Below are positions 1 through 4,203 of a DNA stretch of 5,209 nt, one piece after another (the first letter of the stretch is position 1; each line of letters begins with the position of its first letter). Below the pieces are notes generated by a model. The model saw only the letters and a program-made list of their open reading frames with translations, did not search any database and was not told the origin of the DNA. The stretch is from Candidatus Pacearchaeota archaeon (GTDB lineage Archaea; Nanobdellota; Nanobdellia; Pacearchaeales; GW2011-AR1). Made by a program: the position numbers and the translations under genes. Location: assembly GCA_017609795.1 (NCBI GenBank), contig JAFCDH010000010.1, forward strand, positions 32,508-37,716, written 5' to 3'.

Positions 1-173
1 GCATCTAATTTATGTATTTGCCATCCTGCGATATAAACTACTGCAAGTAGGGGGGAATATTCAAGCCAGGAAGGAGTATTTATAACTCCCAACATTTTTA
101 AGATAACCCAAAGTAAAATTAACCCTAATGCTACCCATGCAAGAATATCCCAAAAACTTCTTCCCTTTCTCAT
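1..173 (-). CDS. Small membrane protein, N-terminal part only (runs off left edge)
   Basis: An open frame starts at an ATG at 173 on the minus strand and is still open at position 1, giving 57 residues with no stop. It begins MRKGRSFWDILAW. A hydrophobic helix spans roughly residues 8-28, followed by a short loop (INTPSWLEYSP) and a second apolar stretch from about residue 43 (LLAVVYIAGW). This suggests a small protein with at least two membrane segments and a positively charged N-terminus, probably inside. A TATA box 27 nt upstream supports this start and implies a leaderless mRNA. Similar short Trp-rich membrane proteins of unknown function are, as I recall, common in DPANN genomes. I cannot assign a function, and the C-terminus is missing. 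Confidence 0.72.
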   Translation of the reverse strand, partial: MRKGRSFWDILAWVALGLILLWVILKMLGVINTPSWLEYSPLLAVVYIAGWQIHKLD

Positions 174-194
174 ATATTAATCAAACAAGAACTC

Positions 195-206
195 TTTTTA
201 TATATT
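195..206 (-). promoter_or_regulatory. TATA box for the membrane protein gene at 173
   Basis: Read on the minus strand this is AATATATAAAAA, centred about 27 nt before the ATG at 173. That spacing places transcription start at or next to the start codon, so the mRNA should be leaderless. It lies at the left end of repeat copy 1, where the other copies carry their left terminal hairpin. Confidence 0.55.
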
Positions 207-210
207 ACTA

Positions 211-348
211 ATTAATTCTATTATCTGGAATTTCTATAAATCTTTAAGTTATGTTATGAATAGCTTAATCTCAGTAGAACATATCCTATAAAATCTATAA
301 CATATTAATATCAAGGAAAATTTAGGTTAGATTTATCTTCTTAAATTT
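211..348. repeat. Dispersed hairpin-ended intergenic repeat, copy 1 (left end degenerate)
   Basis: This is one of three related elements in the window. From the central TATGAA (255-260) rightward it carries the box GAATAGCTTAATCTCA at 258-273, then A/T-rich sequence with short matches to copy 2, then a terminal hairpin at 318-348. Leftward from TATGAA, the stretch 213-254 aligns with the left halves of copies 2 and 3 (shared ATCTG/ATCTC and ATAAAT blocks) but has an insertion of about 7 nt. The left terminal hairpin seen in the other copies is absent, and the promoter of the gene at 173 lies there instead. The copy fills the whole gap between two minus-strand genes. Confidence 0.65.
318..348 (-). 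terminator. Right-end hairpin of repeat copy 1, overlapping the stop of the DUF457-like gene
   Basis: 318-326 pairs with 340-348 (9 bp, one G-U in the plus sense, which is C-A in the minus sense). Inside it are the TT/T internal loop (327-328 against 339), a 3-bp inner stem (329-331 with 336-338) and a TTTA loop. The gene's stop codon (341-343) lies inside the right arm. On the minus strand the hairpin is followed by a short T stretch, fitting transcription termination. The role is inferred from position and shape. Confidence 0.5.
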
Positions 349-745
349 TTATTAAAAAATACCCTATCAAAGAATAGTATTTAATCCATGGTAAAAGTGA
401 TTTATAAAACCAAAGATATTTTATTGCATCAGCTATCCAATGTAATATGAAACCTAAGAAAATTAAAAATAAGTACCAATTAATAAAATAAGAAACCACA
501 GACAAAATTATTATAATCTCTATAAAGTGTAAAACAAAAAAATGTGGCCTCATAAGTTTAAATTCTCTTTTATGAAACTTCCATGCTTTTTTAATCGAAT
601 GAATTTTCTCTCCAAATATAATATATAAAATATGGTCAATATCAGGAAAGATTCCACCTAATCCTAATAATAAAATTTCAATAAATTTTAATTTAGCAAT
701 ACAACCAATTAGTACATTAATAAAAAAGTGAGTCAAAACATGCAT
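341..745 (-). CDS. DUF457/YdjM-like membrane protein, putative metal-dependent hydrolase
   Basis: This is a 134-residue, mostly hydrophobic protein with three to four predicted membrane segments (about residues 8-30, 72-88, 88-104 and 118-132). Polar metal-ligand candidates sit at conserved-looking places: H2 and H6 at the N-terminus, PDIDH at 34-38, RPH at 66-68, H73, and H102/D106 in LHWIAD. The PDIDH motif after an N-terminal helix, with later His and Asp residues, is the pattern of the DUF457/YdjM family, proteins annotated as membrane-bound metal-dependent hydrolases without a firmly established substrate. It is the third gene of the cysS operon, 6 nt after the cysteine-rich microprotein, with no Shine-Dalgarno sequence, so translation is probably coupled. 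The family call is moderately sure; enzymatic activity is inferred. Confidence 0.72.
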   Translation of the reverse strand: MHVLTHFFINVLIGCIAKLKFIEILLLGLGGIFPDIDHILYIIFGEKIHSIKKAWKFHKREFKLMRPHFFVLHFIEIIIILSVVSYFINWYLFLIFLGFILHWIADAIKYLWFYKSLLPWIKYYSLIGYFLIKI

Positions 746-751
746 TTTATA

Positions 752-877
752 TTATTTCCCACAACTTGTTTTTTGCCCAAGATTATGATGATATTCTTGA
801 CATTCAGAACATTTTCCATGTCTTGGACACCAAGTCTCAGAACAAGGACAACCAGGGTTTTCAATTTCTTCTGTCAT
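752..877 (-). CDS. 41-residue cysteine-rich putative zinc-binding microprotein (DUF6485-like)
   Basis: This short gene starts with ATG at 877 and stops with TAA at 752-754. The protein has six cysteines (C10, C12, C17, C23, C26, C39) plus H20, H30 and H31. The spacing CxC-x4-C-x5-C-x2-C-x3-H-x8-C, with core CPRHGKCSECQEYHH, looks like a compact metal-binding knuckle. It resembles the DUF6485 family of tiny cysteine-rich proteins as I remember it (CxC, CxRxGxC, CxxC, YH, final C); a profile search would settle this. It begins one base after the cysS stop (TAA-A-ATG) and ends 6 nt before the next gene, so it sits inside an operon and is very probably translated by coupling. Function is unknown; zinc binding is inferred from the residue pattern. 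Its short length makes it easy to miss. Confidence 0.8.
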   Translation of the reverse strand: MTEEIENPGCPCSETWCPRHGKCSECQEYHHNLGQKTSCGK

Positions 878-878
878 T

Positions 879-2210
879 TTATATTTTGTTTATTTTACTC
901 CCATTACTTGTATCATCAATCTTCCATCCTAAGCTTTTAACCTTATCCCTAATTTCATCAGCTTTTTTCCAATTTTTTGCTTTTCTAGCTTGTTCTCTTT
1001 TATTGACTAATTCCCTAATTTCAGAAGGAATAACAAACTTTTCTTTCTTCAACAAATCCAAGCCAAAAACCTCATCCATTTTTGAAATTGTTTGAATTTT
1101 TCCAATAGCTTTTTCATCTCTAACAAGTTTCCATAAAACTTGTAATGCTTTTGGCATATCTAAATCATTATTTATTGCATTTTCAAATTGTTTAAGATAG
1201 CCTGAGTTTTGTTTTTTATCATCTTTAATTTCTAAGATTATGTTTTTTAATCTTTCAAGAGAATTTTGTGCATTTTTTAGATTATTTAATGTAAAATTAA
1301 TCTGAGATCTATAATGTCCAGATAAATAAAAATATCTGATTGCTAAAGGATTATATGTTTTGATTAAATCTTTTATAGTATAATAATTTCCTAAGGATTT
1401 GCTCATTTTCTTTCCATTAACCATAACCCACTCATTATGGACCCAATAATTAACAAACTTTTTCCCAACGCCTGCTTCTGATTGAGCAACCTCATTTTCA
1501 TGATGTGGAAAAACTAAATCAATCCCCCCAGTGTGTATATCAAATGGTTGACCTAAATATTTTGAAGACATCACTGAACATTCTATATGCCAACCAGGCC
1601 TACCTTTGCCCAATTTTGTTTTCCAAAAAACATTTCCATCTTCATTATCATAAAATTTCCATAATGCAAAATCTCTTGCATTTTCTTTATCATACTCATC
1701 AACATTAATCCTAACTCCTTTTTTCAAACCTTTAATTTTAAGATTAGCAAGTTTTCCATAATTCTTAAATTTTTTAATATTAAAATAAATTCCATCTTTT
1801 GTTTTATATGCATAATTTTTTTTCAGTAATTTTTCAATTAATACAACCATTTCTTTAATGTGTTCAGTAGCTTTTGGATATTTATCTGCTTTTTCTATAT
1901 TCAGGATTTTCTCATCTTCAAAAAAAGCTTTTTCATATTTTTTTGTAAAATCTTTTAATTGTTTTCCTTGTTTGATACTTTCTTTTATTGTTTTGTCATC
2001 AACATCTGTTATGTTAACTATTTTTTTAACATTATAACCTAAATATTTTAAATATCTTTTTAAAATATCAGAAGAAACAAAAGCCCTGTAATTTCCAATA
2101 TGTCCATAATTATAAACAGTCAACCCACAACTATAAATCCCAACTTGTCCCTTTTTTATTGGTTTGAAAACTTCTTTTTTACGAGTTAAAGTATTGTATA
2201 GTTTTAACAT
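879..2210 (-). CDS. cysS: Cysteinyl-tRNA synthetase
   Basis: This cytoplasmic class I aminoacyl-tRNA synthetase (CysRS) joins cysteine to tRNA-Cys using ATP. At 443 residues it is close to the usual length (about 460 in E. coli). The Rossmann catalytic core carries the HIGH-type motif HIGN at 37-40 and KMSKS at 268-272 in GKKMSKSLGNYYT. The active-site zinc ligands expected for the family are present: C28, C211 (WHIECS), H236 and E240 (PHHENE). The IVNITDVDDKTI and GGIDLVFPHHENE signatures are intact. The C-terminal helical and anticodon-binding region (about 300-443) is Lys-rich and ends in a KREQARKAKNWKKADEIRD segment typical of CysRS. The start is supported by a TATA box about 26 nt upstream, implying a leaderless message. 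It heads a three-gene operon with the cysteine-rich microprotein and the DUF457-like protein. Confidence 0.97.
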   Translation of the reverse strand: MLKLYNTLTRKKEVFKPIKKGQVGIYSCGLTVYNYGHIGNYRAFVSSDILKRYLKYLGYNVKKIVNITDVDDKTIKESIKQGKQLKDFTKKYEKAFFEDEKILNIEKADKYPKATEHIKEMVVLIEKLLKKNYAYKTKDGIYFNIKKFKNYGKLANLKIKGLKKGVRINVDEYDKENARDFALWKFYDNEDGNVFWKTKLGKGRPGWHIECSVMSSKYLGQPFDIHTGGIDLVFPHHENEVAQSEAGVGKKFVNYWVHNEWVMVNGKKMSKSLGNYYTIKDLIKTYNPLAIRYFYLSGHYRSQINFTLNNLKNAQNSLERLKNIILEIKDDKKQNSGYLKQFENAINNDLDMPKALQVLWKLVRDEKAIGKIQTISKMDEVFGLDLLKKEKFVIPSEIRELVNKREQARKAKNWKKADEIRDKVKSLGWKIDDTSNGSKINKI

Positions 2211-2230
2211 AAATATAAATAAGAATTATA

Positions 2231-2240
2231 GTTTTTAATT
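2231..2240 (-). promoter_or_regulatory. TATA box of the cysS operon
   Basis: Read on the minus strand this is AATTAAAAAC, centred about 26 nt before the cysS ATG at 2210, so the transcript is probably leaderless. It lies just beyond the left-end hairpin of repeat copy 2 (2255-2284). Confidence 0.55.
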
Positions 2241-2254
2241 TTATCTTTTTACAT

Positions 2255-2284
2255 AAACTTAGGAAATTTTATTAATCTAAGTTT
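2255..2284 (+). other. Left-end hairpin of repeat copy 2
   Basis: AAACTTAG (2255-2262) pairs perfectly with CTAAGTTT (2277-2284). A 3-bp inner stem AAT/ATT with a TTT loop sits inside an asymmetric internal loop. In the plus direction it is followed by TTTT (2282-2285), so it could stop plus-strand transcription. No plus-strand gene lies just upstream, so an element-end role is equally likely. Confidence 0.5.
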
Positions 2285-2389
2285 TTACCCCTTACTAATA
2301 TCTCATAAATTTTTTAAGATATGAAAAGGAATAGCTTAATCTCAATAGAAATTATATTTCTATAATTAACATATATCAAATAAAAATAA

Positions 2390-2417
2390 AATTTGAGTTA
2401 GCGAAGCTTCTCAAATT
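2390..2417 (-). terminator. Right-end hairpin of repeat copy 2, terminator of the pilin-like gene
   Basis: AATTTGAG (2390-2397) pairs with CTCAAATT (2410-2417). Inside are the TT/T internal loop and a 3-bp inner stem AGC/GCT closing a GAA triloop. It overlaps the TAA stop of the pilin-like gene (2416-2418). On the minus strand it is followed by TTTTATTTTTATTT, which makes it a good intrinsic-terminator candidate. Confidence 0.62.
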
Positions 2418-2964
2418 AACAAACTGCAGAACTTATTCCTCCAAGATGAACTACATCAATATATAATGTATGAGTTTGTTCTCCATTTGCAGTTATTTCT
2501 TGAAGTATTATTTTTAAGCTTGTTGCATCAACATTTTTTGGAACATTAAGAACAGCAACAGTAACTGTTTTATCTCCAGAAGCAACAGTTCCTTTCCAAT
2601 CTTCATCTAAAATCCATTTTTGAACACCACTAGTAGAAACTCCCTTTAAACTTTCAATACTTTTAACTTTTAGATTATACTCCATACTTTCATCTGTTTT
2701 TATTACACAAGAAATTTGTCTTCTTCCACCATCTCCTAATCTTATTTCTTGTCCACCTTCTCCCATACATTTAACACCATAGTCATCAACATTAAATAAT
2801 CCTTTTATTTCATTTTCAACTCCAGTACCTATTTGTTCAGTTACAATAATCCCAGAACACATTATTTTTCTAACAAAAACCAACCCTAAAATTAACATAG
2901 CCATAGCTATAACAATTATAACAATTGTACCAATAGATAATTCCATTGCACCTTTCTTTTTCAT
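2416..2964 (-). CDS. Pilin/archaellin-like secreted protein with class III signal peptide
   Basis: This 182-residue protein starts MKKKGAMELSIGTIVIIVIA. A short basic leader ending in Gly5 precedes a continuous apolar helix (about 11-33), the layout of class III signal peptides cut by an archaeal prepilin peptidase; cleavage after G5 is inferred. The rest (about 40-182) is extracellular in character, with alternating hydrophobic residues that suggest a beta-sandwich, and four cysteines (C36, C66, C86, and C182 as the last residue) that could form disulfides or metal sites. This N-terminal signature recurs, as I recall, in many DPANN surface proteins. A TATA box about 26 nt before the ATG supports the start and a leaderless transcript. 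The gene is monocistronic, divergent from tRNA-Phe, and its stop lies in the hairpin at 2390-2417. No assembly ATPase or platform gene is in view, so pilus membership is unproven. Confidence 0.78.
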   Translation of the reverse strand: MKKKGAMELSIGTIVIIVIAMAMLILGLVFVRKIMCSGIIVTEQIGTGVENEIKGLFNVDDYGVKCMGEGGQEIRLGDGGRRQISCVIKTDESMEYNLKVKSIESLKGVSTSGVQKWILDEDWKGTVASGDKTVTVAVLNVPKNVDATSLKIILQEITANGEQTHTLYIDVVHLGGISSAVC

Positions 2965-2985
2965 AATAATTATAATATTAGAATG

Positions 2986-2993
2986 TTTTTAAA
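2986..2993 (-). promoter_or_regulatory. TATA box of the pilin-like gene
   Basis: Read on the minus strand this is TTTAAAAA, centred about 26 nt before the ATG at 2964. It implies a leaderless transcript. It is divergent from the tRNA-Phe promoter 30 nt away. Confidence 0.6.
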
Positions 2994-3020
2994 TGTTTTT
3001 GAAAGGGATTAAAACCAACA

Positions 3021-3030
3021 GCTTTAAATA
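3021..3030 (+). promoter_or_regulatory. TATA box of tRNA-Phe
   Basis: GCTTTAAATA is centred about 29 nt before the first base of the tRNA at 3055, so transcription should start a few bases upstream of the mature 5' end, as usual for archaeal tRNA genes trimmed by RNase P. Confidence 0.55.
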
Positions 3031-3054
3031 AACAATTTATATATTAATTTTATT

Positions 3055-3126
3055 GGGGGAGTAGCTCAGTGGGAGAGCACTACGCTGAAGACGTAGGTGT
3101 CGGGAGTTCGATTCTCCCCTCCCCCA
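3055..3126 (+). tRNA. tRNA-Phe (anticodon GAA)
   Basis: This is a complete 72-nt cloverleaf. The acceptor stem GGGGGAG pairs with CTCCCCC (3119-3125), with discriminator A3126. The D stem is GCTC/GAGC (3064-3067 with 3075-3078). The anticodon stem CTACG/CGTAG flanks loop CTGAAGA, giving anticodon GAA at 3087-3089, which reads Phe codons. The variable loop is 5 nt and the T stem is GGGAG/CTCCC with loop TTCGATT. G follows the anticodon (position 37), as expected for wyosine-type modified tRNA-Phe. CCA is not encoded and there is no intron. Confidence 0.97.
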
Positions 3127-3143
3127 TTTCTGAAAACAATATA

Positions 3144-3150
3144 TTTAAAA
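3144..3150 (+). promoter_or_regulatory. TATA box of the 66-residue membrane protein gene
   Basis: TTTAAAA is centred 26 nt before the ATG at 3173, predicting a leaderless transcript separate from the tRNA. Confidence 0.55.
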
Positions 3151-3172
3151 ATTTAACATACTATATAATAGT

Positions 3173-3373
3173 ATGAAAATAGAGGGATTTGGATTGTTTG
3201 TAGGGATGGTAGGAATCATAATGGTTTTTTCTTCATTAGCTAAAGCAACAATTACTGGAGCAGTAATTGGTGTAAATCCTACTTCAAAGTTTCTCGGTTT
3301 TTTAGGAATTTTATTAATGATTGTTGCAATTGTTATTGAAAGATATGAAATTAAAAAACATTTGAAAAAATAG
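3173..3373 (+). CDS. Small two-helix membrane protein of unknown function
   Basis: This 66-residue protein has two predicted membrane segments (about residues 6-22 and 39-56) joined by a loop containing ITGAVIGVNPTS, and a basic tail (ERYEIKKHLKK). An N-terminus and tail on the cytoplasmic side would fit the positive-inside rule. Short proteins with a TGAVIG-type loop between two helices are familiar to me from DPANN genomes but have no assigned role. The ATG follows a TATA box by 26 nt and no Shine-Dalgarno sequence is present. It lies 47 nt after tRNA-Phe on the same strand and converges with the RNase P RNA gene, so it is probably transcribed alone. Confidence 0.75.
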   Translation: MKIEGFGLFVGMVGIIMVFSSLAKATITGAVIGVNPTSKFLGFLGILLMIVAIVIERYEIKKHLKK

Positions 3374-3474
3374 TTTTAATGAGAATTAAGAGGACAAATG
3401 ACAAAATTAATCTACTTAATTATACAGCTTAAAAATTTATAGATTTTAGAAAATAGAATTCTAATTGTTAGTTT

Positions 3475-3481
3475 AAAAAAA
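3475..3481 (-). terminator. Oligo-T terminator of RNase P RNA
   Basis: A run of seven T on the minus strand begins directly after the 3' strand of the P1 helix (3482-3492), the usual form of an archaeal transcription stop. The P1 helix provides adjacent structure. Confidence 0.55.
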
Positions 3482-3876
3482 TGTGAGTGAGGAATAGGCT
3501 GCCTTTTGTCAATCTTTGTAATCAAACAGATTGTGTCAACATTCTACTATGCGGTTTAACCTGTAATTGGTTTCCCTTGCTCCAACCAAGATGCTCGTTC
3601 CAGCAAATCCATCTCTTCAAAGTTCCTTGCAAAATTCACAACTCAGAGATGACTGTGTCGTTTCTATACCAGAGCTTTGCCTTGCGACAAGCCACTGTCG
3701 TGGATGGTTTTGTCATAAGATATTAATATCTTAAAGGAGGACAGACCTTCCTCAGAATTCGCGTTTATATATTTTAACACTTACTAATTTAATAGTTGAA
3801 TCCCGAAAGTCTTAAAAATGTTAATTTTTAAGAGTTAGAAAATCTTTGATTTTCTGAATTGACTACCTCACTCACA
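3482..3876 (-). ncRNA. rnpB: RNase P RNA (archaeal)
   Basis: This is the catalytic RNA that removes 5' leaders from pre-tRNAs. P4 is clear: the 5' strand AGGTCTGTC (3748-3740) pairs with GGCAGCCT (3503-3496), leaving the universal bulged U at 3745. It sits in the conserved contexts GAGGAAGGTC and GACAAAAGGCAGCCTA. P1 is an 11-bp perfect pairing of 3866-3876 with 3482-3492. Other supported pieces are a possible P2 (3852-3858 with 3751-3757), a hairpin at 3717-3732, the TAGAAACGACAC block, GGAGCAAGG and GTAGAATGTTGACA (compare bacterial AGATGAATGACTGTC), and a P18-like hairpin CAATCT/AGATTG. A TATA box 25 nt before 3876 and a T7 run after 3482 fit both ends. The segment between P2 strands is a long A/T-rich expansion with two hairpins (3837-3855 and 3810-3833). 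The open frame at 3487-3726 on the plus strand is spurious. Confidence 0.9.
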
Positions 3877-3896
3877 ATTTAGTGAGTTATGTTGGG

Positions 3897-3905
3897 TTTT
3901 TAAAA
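3897..3905 (-). promoter_or_regulatory. TATA box of RNase P RNA
   Basis: Read on the minus strand this is TTTTAAAAA, centred 25 nt before position 3876, the first base of P1. The match between promoter spacing and the P1 helix supports the 5' end chosen for rnpB. Confidence 0.6.
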
Positions 3906-3912
3906 CTATCGC

Positions 3913-3954
3913 AAGTAGAAAATAATATATTTTCATAGATAATTTTCACTACTT
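3913..3954. other. Inverted repeat upstream of the RNase P RNA promoter
   Basis: AAGTAG (3913-3918) pairs with CTACTT (3949-3954), and AAAAT (3919-3923) with ATTTT (3942-3946), with a 2-nt bulge (3947-3948). It lies between the rnpB TATA box and repeat copy 3. Together with the promoter and repeat it accounts for the gene-free stretch 3877-4203. It may be a protein-binding site or chance A/T-rich pairing. Confidence 0.3.
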
Positions 3955-3972
3955 AAAATAACTTATTTACAT

Positions 3973-4002
3973 AAACTTATGAGGCTTCGCCAACATAAGT
4001 TT
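3973..4002 (+). other. Left-end hairpin of repeat copy 3
   Basis: A 9-bp perfect outer stem, an A/AA internal loop and a GGC/GCC inner stem with a TTC triloop. In the plus direction it is followed by TTTAATTTTTCTTT, so it could terminate plus-strand transcription. It mirrors the right-end hairpin of the same copy. Confidence 0.55.
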
Positions 4003-4091
4003 TAATTTTTCTTTAATATCTGATAAATATTATTAGCTATGAAGATGAGTAACCTAGATAATTAAATTTAAGAATTAATAATAAAAAGGAG

Positions 4092-4121
4092 AAATTTGGT
4101 TTGACAAAGTCTACCAAATTT
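4092..4121 (-). terminator. Right-end hairpin of repeat copy 3, likely terminator of the nuclease-like gene
   Basis: AAATTTGGT (4092-4100) pairs with ACCAAATTT (4113-4121), with the TT/T internal loop, GAC/GTC inner stem and AAA triloop. It lies about 80 nt after the TGA at 4204-4206. On the minus strand it is followed by TTTCTCCTTTTTATT, fitting termination. Confidence 0.5.
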
Positions 4122-4203
4122 TTATGAAATAAAACTAATTTTAGTACAAGTAGTTTAATTAAAAACTTTTGGAAAATAATTTGTTTATAGAATCATTTCC
4201 AGA

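Larger units (their letters stand above)
2248..2417. repeat. Dispersed hairpin-ended intergenic repeat, copy 2 (complete)
   Basis: The left terminal hairpin is 2255-2262 paired with 2277-2284. The central TATGAA is at 2320-2325, the box GAATAGCTTAATCTCA at 2329-2344 (as in copy 1), and the right terminal hairpin at 2390-2417. The box lies 61 nt before the right hairpin, against 60 nt in copy 1. Going left from TATGAA, about 35 of 49 positions match copy 3 by eye, and TTTACATAAACTTA at the left edge (2248-2261) is identical in copy 3 (3966-3979). The copy occupies the whole gap between the pilin-like gene and the cysS promoter. Confidence 0.75.
3966..4121. repeat. Dispersed hairpin-ended intergenic repeat, copy 3 (complete)
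   Basis: The left terminal hairpin is AAACTTATG (3973-3981) with CATAAGTTT (3994-4002). The central TATGAA is at 4038-4043 and the right terminal hairpin at 4092-4121. The left half matches copy 2 at about 35 of 49 positions. The right half shares ATTAATA...AAGGA...AAATTT(A)GGTT with copy 1 but lacks the clear GAATAGCTTAATCTCA box. Both end hairpins have the same build in opposite orientation: 9-bp stem, one A opposite AA, 3-bp inner stem, triloop. The copy lies between the nuclease-like gene and the rnpB promoter. Confidence 0.72.

Noticed and set aside
728..1095. Two overlapping plus-strand open frames of 70 and 109 residues
   Set aside because: They are antisense to the end of cysS and to the cysteine-rich microprotein, have no promoter, and their Phe/Leu/Ser-rich composition is typical of the complement of Lys-rich genes.
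1505..1708. Plus-strand open frame of 67 residues
   Set aside because: It lies wholly inside cysS on the opposite strand, over conserved catalytic-domain sequence.
2390..2417. Kink-turn within the repeat hairpins
   Set aside because: The internal loop is A opposite AA without the tandem G-A pairs and three-base bulge that define a kink-turn.
3487..3726. Plus-strand open frame of 79 residues with several cysteines
   Set aside because: It begins with GTG and is antisense to RNase P RNA, whose paired elements explain the higher GC and lack of stops. Its composition is unlike neighbouring genes and it has no promoter.
3764..3777. TATA-like stretch as a possible rnpB promoter
   Set aside because: Normal spacing would start transcription near 3744, inside the 5' strand of P4, destroying the core helix. 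The TATA box at 3897-3905 fits the 11-bp P1 instead.
4038..4060. Possible C/D box guide RNA around GAAGATGAG in repeat copy 3
   Set aside because: The sequence does not match box C (RTGATGA), and no paired D box at suitable spacing is conserved among the copies.
211..4121. CRISPR array or IS element
   Set aside because: The repeats are far apart, imperfect and hairpin-capped, not short identical units with spacers, and no cas or transposase gene is present in the window.
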